Source: an uncultured Ruminococcus sp.
GTDB lineage: Bacteria; Bacillota; Clostridia; Oscillospirales; Acutalibacteraceae
DNA: 64,000 nt
Reading direction: 5' to 3'
Assembly: GCA_902802795.1 (NCBI GenBank)
Contig: CADCNI010000007.1
Span: 1-64,000 of the forward strand
Positions 41,822 through 50,238 of the stretch are shown here, in pieces; the stretch's first letter is position 1, and each line of letters starts with the position of its first letter. The notes under the pieces were generated by a model. The model did no database searches. It was not told the origin of the DNA and worked only from the letters and a program-made list of their open reading frames with translations. Both the position numbers and the translations under genes were made by a program.

Positions 41822-43435
41822 TCACTTGTTTTCACTTTCTTCCGCCTTTTGCCGCTCTTCTTCCAGCTTTCTGGCCGCTTCCATCTGCTGCTCGATGATC
41901 TCGTTTTCGTCCACTATATATTCGGGACAATTCTGCATCGTCACCTTGACAACCGCGTGATTGACGTTGCTTACATAGACGTCGATATGTTTTCTGATTT
42001 CTCCCAGCAGTTGGCTTCCCGTATCACCGACGTCGGTAACGGAAACCGGAAGCGCAACGGAAGGCACGTCGTCAGGCATTACATAAGAATAAACCGTTTC
42101 ATCTTCATGGATGGTTTTTTCAATATAGCAGCCTTCCAGATCGGGAATATCAAATCTCTCGGTGGTACCGACCCCTGCCACGGCGGTCTTCTCATCCGAG
42201 GCCTTTGCGTCGGCGGCCTTGTTATTGGCGGCCTTCGTGTCGGCTGCCTTCGCGTCGGCTGCCTTCGCGTCGGTCTCATCCTCCGTCTCCTGTGTCTTGG
42301 CATATTCCTTGCCAAAGGCCTCGATCAACTCCTGCTCGTCGGAACCAAGCGTGATGCCCTTGGGCATCAGCAGACTGACATTGGGCCCGTCCACACACGC
42401 CGAAAGGCTTACGGCATAGCAGTTGATAGGGGTACGTGCGTATTTCAGATCATAATTATGCACCAGAACGTTCACCGCTGCGTTTCCTTTACGCAGAACG
42501 ACACCTTCCGCCGTTGTGCCGCGCTGCACTCTGATGGAGGAACCGCGTGCAAACGACCAGCCGTCGTCAATCATCTTTTTGACCGGAATGGGCAGCGTAT
42601 AAAGGTTTCCTTCGTATTTAAAGGCAAAATCGCTGAAGGTCTTGCCCAAAAGACTGGGGCCTTTATACAGCTTGACGGATTCGGACATTCTTCTGAGATC
42701 CTTGGTGTAGTCATAGGACTTTTCTTCCGGGGTATCGTTGTCAATGGTGATCGAAACCACCGCGTTGGAATTGCCCTCATATTCGCCGAATTCAAACGAA
42801 AACGCCGAATGCTCTGTCAGTGTATAATAAAGCGTCTGAACGGTGTCTTCCTCGGTTTCCATAAACGACACATCGTTGATCGAAACCAGTTCGCCCGTGG
42901 ATTTCAGACAGCTCTTGACGTAAGAAGGCCTTCCGAAAACCGTCGCCAGCTCGTCATACCGACTGCCGATCTTCACTCCGTCGGTCATTTCAAACGCGGG
43001 ACCTTCCTGTAGTCTTATGCCAACCACATGGCAGGAATCCAGCTTCGCCGCTTTGTTTTTCTGATTGCAGAATTTCAGTTCCACTATATGTCCCTTATTT
43101 TCCGCGGAGAGATAACCGGAATACTCGCCCGGCTCCAGAACGGTATCGGGAGAATACACCTTGCCGTTTTCTTCCCCGGTTGCCTCTTCCGTCTCTTCGG
43201 TGGCTTCGGATAACTTCCAGCCCCGTGAAGAAAACGCGGAGTATGCCAAAGGAAGCTCAAAACGCTGACCTTCCAACTGGAAGGAAAAGTCAAAGATGTC
43301 ATTGGTTTCTTCACTTTGATCGTCGGTTTGCTTTTTCAGTCCGTCTTCGGCAAAAATAGTATCGGGCATGGAACAGGAAACCACACTGCCCAGCAGCGCA
43401 ACGGCAATGATAAACGCGGAAATTTTCTTAATCAT
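41822..43435 (-). CDS. Lipoprotein with duplicated domain and Lys-Ala-Ala repeats
   Basis: A 537-residue exported protein I do not recognise. Signal peptide: KKISAFIIAVALLGSVVSC with the lipobox Cys at 21. Two halves look alike: DFSFQLEGQRFELPLAYSAF...GWKLSEA (about 48-77) and DFAFKYEGNLYTLPIPVKKM...GWSFARG (about 266-296), each followed by a strand pattern ending in G(S/I)xxDELxxxFG (KIGSRYDELATVFGRP; TLGSDEQELIEAFGKE). A KAADA-type repeat (about 385-413) and a Glu/Lys coiled-coil end (EIIEQQMEAARKLEEERQKA) follow. Divergent from the second VTC gene; function unknown. Confidence 0.72.
   Translation of the reverse strand: MIKKISAFIIAVALLGSVVSCSMPDTIFAEDGLKKQTDDQSEETNDIFDFSFQLEGQRFELPLAYSAFSSRGWKLSEATEETEEATGEENGKVYSPDTVLEPGEYSGYLSAENKGHIVELKFCNQKNKAAKLDSCHVVGIRLQEGPAFEMTDGVKIGSRYDELATVFGRPSYVKSCLKSTGELVSINDVSFMETEEDTVQTLYYTLTEHSAFSFEFGEYEGNSNAVVSITIDNDTPEEKSYDYTKDLRRMSESVKLYKGPSLLGKTFSDFAFKYEGNLYTLPIPVKKMIDDGWSFARGSSIRVQRGTTAEGVVLRKGNAAVNVLVHNYDLKYARTPINCYAVSLSACVDGPNVSLLMPKGITLGSDEQELIEAFGKEYAKTQETEDETDAKAADAKAADTKAANNKAADAKASDEKTAVAGVGTTERFDIPDLEGCYIEKTIHEDETVYSYVMPDDVPSVALPVSVTDVGDTGSQLLGEIRKHIDVYVSNVNHAVVKVTMQNCPEYIVDENEIIEQQMEAARKLEEERQKAEESENK
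42194..42282 (-). repeat. 15-bp tandem repeat coding for KAAD(A/T)
   Basis: About six imperfect 15-bp units encoding DAKAADAKAADTKAANNKAA and on to DEKTA form a flexible linker in the lipoprotein. Confidence 0.75.
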
Positions 43436-43673
43436 TTTCAGCTACCCTTTCAGATATGCGTTGCCGACAGACGGTTTCAGCGAAGGGCGCAAACGCCCCC
43501 AGGAGATTCTGCCGAACATGCATATAGATTACAACACTTGCATTATAACATATCTTTTCATAAATTTCTACTCAAATTATGAATTTTTAAAAAAAATAAA
43601 AAAACTTAAGTTTCTTTTAACTTGATTTATGGTTGCCGTTTTAGAATGGGTATCGTAAAGGAGGTAAACACCT

Positions 43674-44384
43674 ATGAGCAACAACATCTTTGAACGATAT
43701 GAAATCAAATATCTGATCTCCGGCGATCAGCGCAAAAAAATCATGAACGCTATGGCGCCATACATGCGCGGCGACGAATACGGCAAAAGCACCATCTGCA
43801 ATCTTTACTTTGACACACCCGATTATTACCTGATCCGGCAGTCCATCGAAAAGCCGGTCTATAAAGAAAAGCTTCGCGTGAGAAGCTACGGTCCCGCCAA
43901 GCCGGGAAGTAAAGTATATGTCGAGCTGAAAAAGAAATACAAGGACGTCGTTTACAAGCGCCGCGTCAGTCTGCCGGAGCGGGACGCCATGTTTTATCTC
44001 GGCAGCGATCTGACGGGAGGACTTCCCGGACAGATCGGCAGTGAAATCGACTATTTCCGTTTCTTCTACCGCGATCTGGCGCCGAAGGTCTACATTTCCT
44101 ACGACCGCGAAGCCTTTTACGCAAAAGACGACAACACGTTCCGCGTGACCTTTGATGAAAACATCCAGTGGCGCGACTACGATCTGTCGCTCACCCAAAA
44201 GCCCTACGGCGAGTCCATTCTCCAGCCGGGACAGTCGCTCATGGAAATCAAGGTTTCGTCCGCGATGCCGCTCTGGATGGTCAAGGCACTGTCCGACAAT
44301 CACATCTATAAAACGTCGTTTTCCAAATACGGACGCGCTTATGAGGCGATTCACAAATGCTTTCGCCAAAAGGCCGCCATCTGA
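43674..44384 (+). CDS. VTC-domain protein (polyphosphate polymerase-like), copy 2
   Basis: A 236-residue paralogue of the 35179 gene. Tunnel-type motifs: RYEIKYLIS (8-16), EKLRVRSYG (about 64-72), VYVELKKKYKDVVYKRR (about 82-98), PKVYISYDREAFY (about 139-151), FRVTFDENIQWRDYD (about 158-172), LMEIKVSSAMP (about 192-202) and a late KTSFSKYGRAYE (about 215-226) with Ser-Lys-Tyr. Overall identity with copy 1 is low, so these are old paralogues or separately acquired. AAAGGAGG precedes ATG. Followed by DUF4956 copy 2 and a secreted beta-helix protein. Confidence 0.85.
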   Translation: MSNNIFERYEIKYLISGDQRKKIMNAMAPYMRGDEYGKSTICNLYFDTPDYYLIRQSIEKPVYKEKLRVRSYGPAKPGSKVYVELKKKYKDVVYKRRVSLPERDAMFYLGSDLTGGLPGQIGSEIDYFRFFYRDLAPKVYISYDREAFYAKDDNTFRVTFDENIQWRDYDLSLTQKPYGESILQPGQSLMEIKVSSAMPLWMVKALSDNHIYKTSFSKYGRAYEAIHKCFRQKAAI

Positions 44385-44447
44385 AAATAACCCGTTTCTA
44401 TCCAGCCATTCACCATCTGATTCAATGAAAATACGGAGGAATTTACC

Positions 44448-45146
44448 ATGACTGATACATTGTTCACATCCATCTTTGAAAGCACATCCACCGGCACCGC
44501 CGTCACATCAGGCAGCTTCTTCACCTGCCTGATCGCCGCGCTCGTCATCGGCGCTTTCATGGCGCTGGTCTACAAATACCGCAGCCGCGGTTCCCAGAGT
44601 TTTGTCATCACCCTCGCGCTGCTCCCCGCCGCCGTCGCCATGGTCATCATGCTGGTCAACGGCGACTTCGGCACAGGCGTGGCGGTCGCGGGCGCGTTCG
44701 GACTGGTCCGGTTCCGCTCGGTGCCCGGCACCGCCAAGGAAATCGGCGCCATCTTCACCGCTATGGGCGCGGGACTTGCCTGCGGCGTGGGCTACATCGG
44801 CTACGCGGCAGCTTTCGCGGTCATCGTGAGCGCGGCGATGCTGCTCTATCAGTTTGTCGGCTTCGGAACGAACCGGAACGACGACCTGCACAAAAAACTC
44901 AGCATCACCATTCCCGAAAACCTTGACTACACCGGTATGTTCGACGATCTCTTTGAAAAATACACCCGTTCCCACAAGCTGGTCACGGTCAAGACCACCA
45001 ACATGGGCAGTCTCTTCAAGCTGACCTATGAAATCGAACTGGCGTCCGCCGAGCAGGAAAAGCAGTTTATCGACGAACTGCGCTGCCGCAACGGCAATCT
45101 GGAAATCAACGTCACCCAGAAAGAAACCGTCTCCAACGAGCTTTAA
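44448..45146 (+). CDS. DUF4956 membrane protein, copy 2
   Basis: A 232-residue membrane protein with about four hydrophobic helices (about 23-43, 54-70, 76-96 and 100-140) and a cytosolic C-terminal domain (about 150-232: KKLSITIPENLDYTGMFDDL; LVTVKTTNMGSLFKLTYEIE). The interhelical motif GAFGLVRFRSVPGTAKEIGA (about 81-100) aligns with GALSIIRFRTVVKDPVDL of copy 1, keeping Arg-Phe-Arg. It sits 63 bp after the VTC gene and 92 bp before the beta-helix gene. Proposed role, by inference only: membrane partner of the VTC enzyme. Confidence 0.82.
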   Translation: MTDTLFTSIFESTSTGTAVTSGSFFTCLIAALVIGAFMALVYKYRSRGSQSFVITLALLPAAVAMVIMLVNGDFGTGVAVAGAFGLVRFRSVPGTAKEIGAIFTAMGAGLACGVGYIGYAAAFAVIVSAAMLLYQFVGFGTNRNDDLHKKLSITIPENLDYTGMFDDLFEKYTRSHKLVTVKTTNMGSLFKLTYEIELASAEQEKQFIDELRCRNGNLEINVTQKETVSNEL

Positions 45147-45238
45147 AAGAGCAGCCTGTCTGATAACAGTCGTTAGAGTCATCCGATAAAACGCAAGAGC
45201 ATCACCGAAATCAATATAGCAAAGGGGTATTTAAAACT

Positions 45239-47320
45239 ATGAAATTCAAACAATTCACCGCCGTCATCATGGCAGCGCTCGTGATTGCTTCCTTCACAGG
45301 ATGCGGCAAATCCGCCAAAAACAATGCCAATATCGCCTCACCCGTAGCGCTGCTCGATACGTCCGACATGTTCAGCAGCAAAGATTTAGAAGTGGGTTAT
45401 GACGAATCCGATGTCACCAAAATCACCCTCAACGGCAGTTCTGCCAATGTGGAGGGAAGCGGCGCGTCGGTTTCGGGCAGCACCGTCACCGTCAGCAAGG
45501 AAGGCACCTATCTGTTCTCCGGCACGCTTGACAACGGCGCGATTATCGTGGACACGGACGACAAGGCAAAAGTCCACCTGATTTTTGACGGCGTGACGGT
45601 CAACTGTGACACCAGCGCCGCGTTGTATGTCAAACAGGCCGACAAAGTATTTGTCACTTTGACCAAGGGCAGCCAGAACACCCTCTCCAACACCAAAGAG
45701 TTTGTCGCGGTTGACGACAACGACATCGACGCGGTCGTGTATTCCAAAGATGATCTCACCTTTAACGGCAGCGGTTCGCTCACCGTCACCGCCAAATACG
45801 GTCACGGCATTGTTTCCAAGGACGATCTGGTCATCGCGGGCGGCACCTACAACATCACCGCCGAAAAGAAAGGACTTTCCGCCAACGACAGCATCCGCGT
45901 GGCGGACGGCGACGTTACCGTCAACGCCGGCACCGACGCGCTGCACGCCGAAAACGCGGACGACGCGTCCCTCGGTTATATCTATATCGCGGACGGCACT
46001 TTCCACATCACATCCGGCACCGACGGCATGGACGCAAGCGGCGCGATTCAGATCGACAACGGCACGTTCAATATCACCACAGGCGGCGGCAGCGGCAACG
46101 CCAGCACCAAGCAGGACGGCGGCTTCAACGCCGACTGGGGACAGTGGGGCGGCCAGTTCGGCGGCGGTCAGCAGGGCAAAACGAGAGGCGGCAAGGGCAA
46201 AACCGTTTCCGCCGACAGCACGCAGCTTCCGGTTACGCAAACCGCAACAGGCTTGGGCAACGGAAAAACAACGACTGCCGCTTCCTCCGATACGGGCAGC
46301 GCCAAGGGCATCAAGTCCGACAGTTCCGTGGCCGTCAACAACGGTTCCCTTACGATCAACTCCTCTGACGATGCTATCCATTCCAACAACGCCGTCACCG
46401 TTGCGGGCGGCACCCTCGAAATCACATCGGGCGACGACGGCATTCACGCTGACGCCAATCTCGCTATCAGCGGCGGCACCGTCAACATCACCAAGAGCTA
46501 CGAGGGCATCGAAGGCATGTCCATTGCCATCAGCGGCGGCAATGTCAGCGTCACTTCTTCGGACGACGGACTCAACGCGGCAGGCGGCAATGACCAGAGC
46601 AGCATGAACGGCCGTCCCGGTCAGAACGAATTTGCCGCGCAGGACGGCGTGTCCATCGACATTTCCGGCGGCGTTCTTAATGTCAACGCCTCGGGCGACG
46701 GCATTGACTCCAACGGTTCGCTCAGCGTGTCGGGCGGCGAGGTTTATGTCTCCGGTTCTACCAATAACGGCAACGCCGCACTCGATTTCAACAGCGAGGC
46801 CACCATCACCGGCGGCACTGTCATCGCGGCAGGTATGAGCGGTATGGCACAGAACTTCGGCGGCAATTCCACCCAAGGCTCCATGCTCGTGGCCGTCTCC
46901 AATCAGTCGGCCGACGGCACCGTTACCCTCAAAGACAGCAGCGGCAAGACGCTTGCCTCCTACACGCCCGCCAAAGCCTACAATTGCGTGGTCATCAGCA
47001 CGCCTGACGTAAAGAAAGGCGCCACCTATACGGTGCAGACCGGCTCCGCCAGCACTTCCGTGACAATGGATTCGCTGGTTGTCGGCGGCGGAAACGGCAT
47101 GGGCGGCGGTATGGGTCGCGGCGGAATGGGCGGCGACATGGGCGGCGCTCCCGGCAATGGCAATCAGGGCGGCGGTCAGCGCGGACACAGAGGCAGAAGC
47201 GGCGACAGCACAGATAATTCCCAAAACGGCATGCCCGGCGGTTCCCAGAACGGCATGCCCAATAACACACAGGACAGCGGCAACACCAGGCTCTCCTCCG
47301 CAGAGGGAACCCACCTGTAA
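45239..47320 (+). CDS. Secreted beta-helix carbohydrate-binding lipoprotein (Cthe_2159/DUF4353-like)
   Basis: A 693-residue lipoprotein: signal peptide (FTAVIMAALVIASFTGC, lipobox Cys about 22), then repeated right-handed beta-helix rungs from about 55 to 580 with the consensus (G/S)GT(F/Y)NIT...(D/K)GI, for example GTYNITAEKKGLSAND, GTFHITSGTDGMDASG, GTLEITSGDDGIHADA and GTVNITKSYEGIEGMS. A Gly/Gln/Lys-rich insert (about 285-345) and a Gly/Met/Asn-rich tail (about 615-693) flank it. Cthe_2159 proteins bind acidic polysaccharides such as pectin with calcium. Its place after VTC and DUF4956 suggests a surface partner for that module. Confidence 0.82.
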   Translation: MKFKQFTAVIMAALVIASFTGCGKSAKNNANIASPVALLDTSDMFSSKDLEVGYDESDVTKITLNGSSANVEGSGASVSGSTVTVSKEGTYLFSGTLDNGAIIVDTDDKAKVHLIFDGVTVNCDTSAALYVKQADKVFVTLTKGSQNTLSNTKEFVAVDDNDIDAVVYSKDDLTFNGSGSLTVTAKYGHGIVSKDDLVIAGGTYNITAEKKGLSANDSIRVADGDVTVNAGTDALHAENADDASLGYIYIADGTFHITSGTDGMDASGAIQIDNGTFNITTGGGSGNASTKQDGGFNADWGQWGGQFGGGQQGKTRGGKGKTVSADSTQLPVTQTATGLGNGKTTTAASSDTGSAKGIKSDSSVAVNNGSLTINSSDDAIHSNNAVTVAGGTLEITSGDDGIHADANLAISGGTVNITKSYEGIEGMSIAISGGNVSVTSSDDGLNAAGGNDQSSMNGRPGQNEFAAQDGVSIDISGGVLNVNASGDGIDSNGSLSVSGGEVYVSGSTNNGNAALDFNSEATITGGTVIAAGMSGMAQNFGGNSTQGSMLVAVSNQSADGTVTLKDSSGKTLASYTPAKAYNCVVISTPDVKKGATYTVQTGSASTSVTMDSLVVGGGNGMGGGMGRGGMGGDMGGAPGNGNQGGGQRGHRGRSGDSTDNSQNGMPGGSQNGMPNNTQDSGNTRLSSAEGTHL

Positions 47321-47357
47321 TTTTTGAGACAAATTCTCATTTCCTCCATACAGCGCA

Positions 47358-47402
47358 GCCCCGTACCATTGTGATCACACAATCGGTGCGGGGTTGTTGT
47401 TA
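47358..47402 (+). terminator. Terminator after the beta-helix gene
   Basis: CCCCG.ACC and GGT.CGGGG enclose an inner ATTGTG-ATCA-CACAAT hairpin; a TTGTTGTTATT tract follows. Confidence 0.75.
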
Positions 47403-47460
47403 TTCCATTTAAAAGAAAAACCTTATCTTGCCGGAATGGGCTGAAAAGCAGTCCCATTCC

Positions 47461-48309
47461 CTACAAAAAGGATTCTGACAATTCCCGTATGATGGTTTCC
47501 TCTGTACCTTCCGGAAAACCGTCCACTGTCGGGGTGTGCTGCCGCGTCACGCCGTCCACGCTTCCCATTGCGGCGAGACTGGCAAGATAAAACCGTATTT
47601 CTTCCGGGCAGGGCAGAAGCCTCTCCCCTGTTATCCTCTGCAAAGCCGCGCAAAGTCCGTAAGCGCCCCAATTGGAAACGGTGGCGATCACAGGAAAATC
47701 TACCTCCGTCACACAGGGAGACAGTGACAATTCGCTCTCTATGACTCCGCGAAGCCCTCCCATACCGATTTCATTGCCGCCGTCCCCGATGCCCACGGTC
47801 AGGATTCCCCTCCGCCGTCCCTCATCGAACAACGGATCCATCTTGGCCGTATGCGCCGCAATACTCTCGCCGCGCATATTGGCGTAATTCCCCTGTGCGT
47901 TGATACCGCAGCGTTCAATCGCAACCAGCGCTTTCGGACGGTATCGGTCCAGCAGACTGACTACCGACAGCGCATCAGCGTCCCGCAGAAGGGATTCGAC
48001 AGCAACGCCTTCCTTTTCAAACCAGCCGCGGCAATATTCGTCCGTAACAACCGTACAGCAAAAGCCCAGCCTGTTCAATGCCTTGGCCAGAAAAAGTGTC
48101 CCCGGCGGACCATCTGTTTCGGCCGTTCCCGCCACATAAAATCCCGTGGTCAGCAGCACGTTTCCCCGCTCCGCAGCAAGAAGCGCCACGGCGGCTTTCC
48201 GGCAGTAATCGGGCGGCAGATGGGGACGCAGCAACTCCATACCGCGTGAAGGCTTTCCAAAGCCTTGCAGAAGGATATCCTCTATTGTCCGTTCGGTCAC
48301 AGAACCCAC
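47461..48309 (-). CDS. DUF4392 (D-glutamate cyclase-like) protein
   Basis: About 282 residues of the DUF4392 family, related to the mitochondrial D-glutamate cyclase. Conserved blocks: VLLTTGFYVAGTAETDGPPG (about 50-69), ALVAIERCGINAQGNYANMRG (split, about 126-146), LTVGIGDGGNEIGMGGLRG (about 168-186) and VSNWGAYGLCAAL (about 211-223). The frame is open to ATG 48342, but that codon lies inside the rpsR terminator hairpin without a ribosome site. AAAGGAG at about 48315 supports one of the GTG codons at 48309 or 48300. It may interconvert D-glutamate and 5-oxo-D-proline; the substrate is not proved. Confidence 0.82.
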   Translation of the reverse strand: MGSVTERTIEDILLQGFGKPSRGMELLRPHLPPDYCRKAAVALLAAERGNVLLTTGFYVAGTAETDGPPGTLFLAKALNRLGFCCTVVTDEYCRGWFEKEGVAVESLLRDADALSVVSLLDRYRPKALVAIERCGINAQGNYANMRGESIAAHTAKMDPLFDEGRRRGILTVGIGDGGNEIGMGGLRGVIESELSLSPCVTEVDFPVIATVSNWGAYGLCAALQRITGERLLPCPEEIRFYLASLAAMGSVDGVTRQHTPTVDGFPEGTEETIIRELSESFL

Positions 48310-48334
48310 CACGCTCCTTTCACAAAAAACAAAA

Positions 48335-48374
48335 AACGGCATATATCTGATATCGCTATCATCTATATGCCGTT
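48335..48374 (-). terminator. Terminator of the rpsF-ssb-rpsR operon
   Basis: Minus-strand AACGGCATATA pairs with TATATGCCGTT, followed by TTTTGTTTTTTG. Confidence 0.88.
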
Positions 48375-48387
48375 CTGTTTACAAAAA

Positions 48388-48627
48388 TTAGTCAGCCGTG
48401 TAGGGCATCAGCGCAACGTGACGCGCACGCTTGATCGCTGTGGTGAGCTGACGCTGATGGAACGCGCAGGTTCCGGTGACTCTGCGGGGCAGAATCTTGG
48501 CTCTGTCGGAAATATATCTTCTGAGCTTGTTGACGTCCTTGTAGTCAATCTCCTTGATGTTTTCCACACAGAAATTGCAAACCTTCTTGCGGCCCTTGCG
48601 GCCTCTGCGTTCGGGTCTTTCAGCCAT
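48388..48627 (-). CDS. rpsR: 30S ribosomal protein S18
   Basis: A 79-residue S18. [19 protein letters not shown] (about 14-32) keeps two Cys of the possible zinc-binding (C+) form, and [20 protein letters not shown] followed by [20 protein letters not shown] is the conserved core. It binds S6 in the 30S platform. AAAGGAGG precedes ATG. Last gene of the operon. Confidence 0.98.
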   Translation of the reverse strand: MAERPERRGRKGRKKVCNFCVENIKEIDYKDVNKLRRYISDRAKILPRRVTGTCAFHQRQLTTAIKRARHVALMPYTAD

Positions 48628-48667
48628 GAGTAATCCTCCTTTGTCGTTTCATTGTGTCGTCTGTCAG

Positions 48668-49153
48668 TTAAAAGGGCAGATCATCGTCAGCCACGGGCGT
48701 GAAGTCTCCGCTGTCACCGCTCTGGTAAGAGCTGGCAGGCTCGCCGTAGGACGGCTGCTGCGCTGCCGGAGCAGGCGGCGGGGTCATCTGATCGTAGCGG
48801 CTGTAGTCATAGTTATTGCCCTGATAGCCGTTGTCTCTTTTAGGTTCAGCAAAATAAACCTGATCGGCAACGACTTCCCACGCTCTGCGCTTGTTACCAT
48901 CACGATCCGTATAGGAACGGACTTGGAGCGTACCCTGAAGAGCAACCAATTGTCCTTTGTGGAAATATCTGCTCACAAAATCCGCCGTGTTTCTCCACGC
49001 GATGATGTCAATAAAATCCGTTTGGCGTTCTCCCTGTTGGCTGTAGTCTCTTTCCACTGCCAATGTAAAACGCGTCATGGTCACGCCGCTTTGGGTGGTT
49101 CGGTAATCGGGTTCGGCAGTGAGTCTGCCCATCAAAATAACACGATTCAGCAT
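48668..49153 (-). CDS. ssb: Single-stranded DNA-binding protein
   Basis: A 161-residue SSB. The OB-fold spans 1-105 (MLNRVILMGRLTAEPDYRTT; FIDIIAWRNTADFVSRYFHKG; LQVRSYTDRDGNKRRAWEVV). A Tyr/Pro/Gln/Ser-rich linker then leads to the acidic tip DDDLPF used to recruit repair and replication proteins. It protects ssDNA in replication and repair. Middle gene of rpsF-ssb-rpsR, the usual arrangement. Confidence 0.98.
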   Translation of the reverse strand: MLNRVILMGRLTAEPDYRTTQSGVTMTRFTLAVERDYSQQGERQTDFIDIIAWRNTADFVSRYFHKGQLVALQGTLQVRSYTDRDGNKRRAWEVVADQVYFAEPKRDNGYQGNNYDYSRYDQMTPPPAPAAQQPSYGEPASSYQSGDSGDFTPVADDDLPF

Positions 49154-49171
49154 TTTCGTACCCTCTCTCGA

Positions 49172-49531
49172 TTACTCCGCGTCAGCAGCAGCTTCTTCCG
49201 CTTCAGGGGCAACAGCGGCCGGAACAGGCTCAGACTTCTCGATTCTCTTGACGATCAGGGAACGGAGAACACCGTCAGTGATGTTGTAAACTCTGTCGAG
49301 CTCCGCCGGGAAATCCGCGTCGCTGGTGAAGTTGAAGAGAACATAGTAGCCTTCCGACTCCTTGTTGATGAGGTAAGTGAGCTTGCGCTTGCCCCACTCC
49401 TCAACACTGTCGAGAGTAGCACCCGACTCGATCATGCTCTTGAACTTGCCGACTACCTCTGCAATGGCTTCATCGCCGTTCTTGCAGGACACAATAAGGA
49501 TGGACTCATAAGCTTCTTTCATCTTTTCCAT
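49172..49531 (-). CDS. rpsF: 30S ribosomal protein S6
   Basis: A 119-residue S6. MKEAYESILIVSCKNGDEAI opens the fold, EEWGKRKLTYLINKESEGYYVLFNF (split, about 43-67) is the RNA/S18-facing core, and a Glu/Ala-rich tail follows (EAEEAAADAE). First gene of the operon; S6 with S18 is known to regulate this operon in several bacteria, but no leader motif was identified here. Confidence 0.97.
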   Translation of the reverse strand: MEKMKEAYESILIVSCKNGDEAIAEVVGKFKSMIESGATLDSVEEWGKRKLTYLINKESEGYYVLFNFTSDADFPAELDRVYNITDGVLRSLIVKRIEKSEPVPAAVAPEAEEAAADAE

Positions 49532-49591
49532 CTTTCAGCACCTCCTTCTGGGCATATGGCTCCGTTTCTCTCGGAGCAAGGCAACAAGAAA

Positions 49592-49620
49592 ATTTTAGCA
49601 CAGTTTCTTCGGGAAGTCAA
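49592..49620 (-). promoter_or_regulatory. rpsF operon promoter
   Basis: Minus-strand TTGACT (49615-49620), 17 bp, TAAAAT (49592-49597). Confidence 0.75.
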
Positions 49621-49695
49621 GTCTTTTTTTGCGTTTTTTTGTGTTTTCGGAGGGATACCCCCCTTTTCTCTGTCTTCCCTTCCGCTGCCGGACAG

Positions 49696-50146
49696 CTATG
49701 CCTGTGCGCCCATCTGTGCCTGAAACTCAGGAACCGTCATATGCGCCTCATCCGCCGCCTGGGTCAGCGTCAGCAATCCCTTCTTCACCAGATTAACCAG
49801 CATATCCAGCCCGCCTTCCGCGCGGCCTTCCGCGCGACCTTCCGCACGACCTTCCTCAAGACCTTCGGCGCGACCTTCTTCTTTGCCTTCTTCTCTGAAC
49901 TCGGCAATGGTTCTTTCTTCATCATATTCTGTGATACACATAAATTTCACCTCCGCTTTGTGTGCGGTGAGAAACGCCTTGATCGACGAATCGGATTCCA
50001 ATTCACTGATAGCGGCGTCAACCGCTTCTTCCAATGTAACTACCTTTTTCCGATGGGTACGAACCGATTCCACAAACTTCGCGTAATCTTCGAGCGGTCT
50101 GCACCCCTTCATCAATTCGCTGTTGTATCCGTAATTGATATTATAG
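49696..50146 (-). pseudogene. N-terminally truncated Rpn-type (PDDEXK transposase-like) nuclease
   Basis: Only the C-terminal part of an Rpn/PD-(D/E)XK family transposase-like protein remains. The frame begins in mid-domain (INYGYNSELMKGCRPLEDYA, with codons readable back to about 50146) and continues FVESVRTH, FLTAHKAEVKFMCITEYDEE, an EGxxEG repeat (GRAEGLEEGRAEGRAEG) and a final helical domain (KKGLLTLTQAADEAHMTVPEF). The catalytic nuclease domain, normally the first 200 residues, is missing. The first ATG is at 50115, without a good ribosome site. A consensus promoter directly abuts the truncation point, so it may be transcribed. Confidence 0.8.
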
Positions 50147-50168
50147 CATATCCGATAAAAGCAGTCAA
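50140..50168 (-). promoter_or_regulatory. Promoter abutting the truncated Rpn gene
   Basis: Minus-strand TTGACT (50163-50168), 17 bp, TATAAT (50140-50145). The -10 touches the first readable Rpn codons. Confidence 0.7.
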
Positions 50169-50238
50169 GCAGGCCTGTGAACTAATACTAATTTTCGACT
50201 AAAATCAGACATGCTTCTTTCAATCAAAAATTAGTATA

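Noticed and set aside
45386..47332. 648-codon minus-strand frame opposite the beta-helix gene
   Set aside because: Antisense of a GC-rich repetitive gene; Ala/Val/Gly/His-rich, no ribosome site, no family resemblance.
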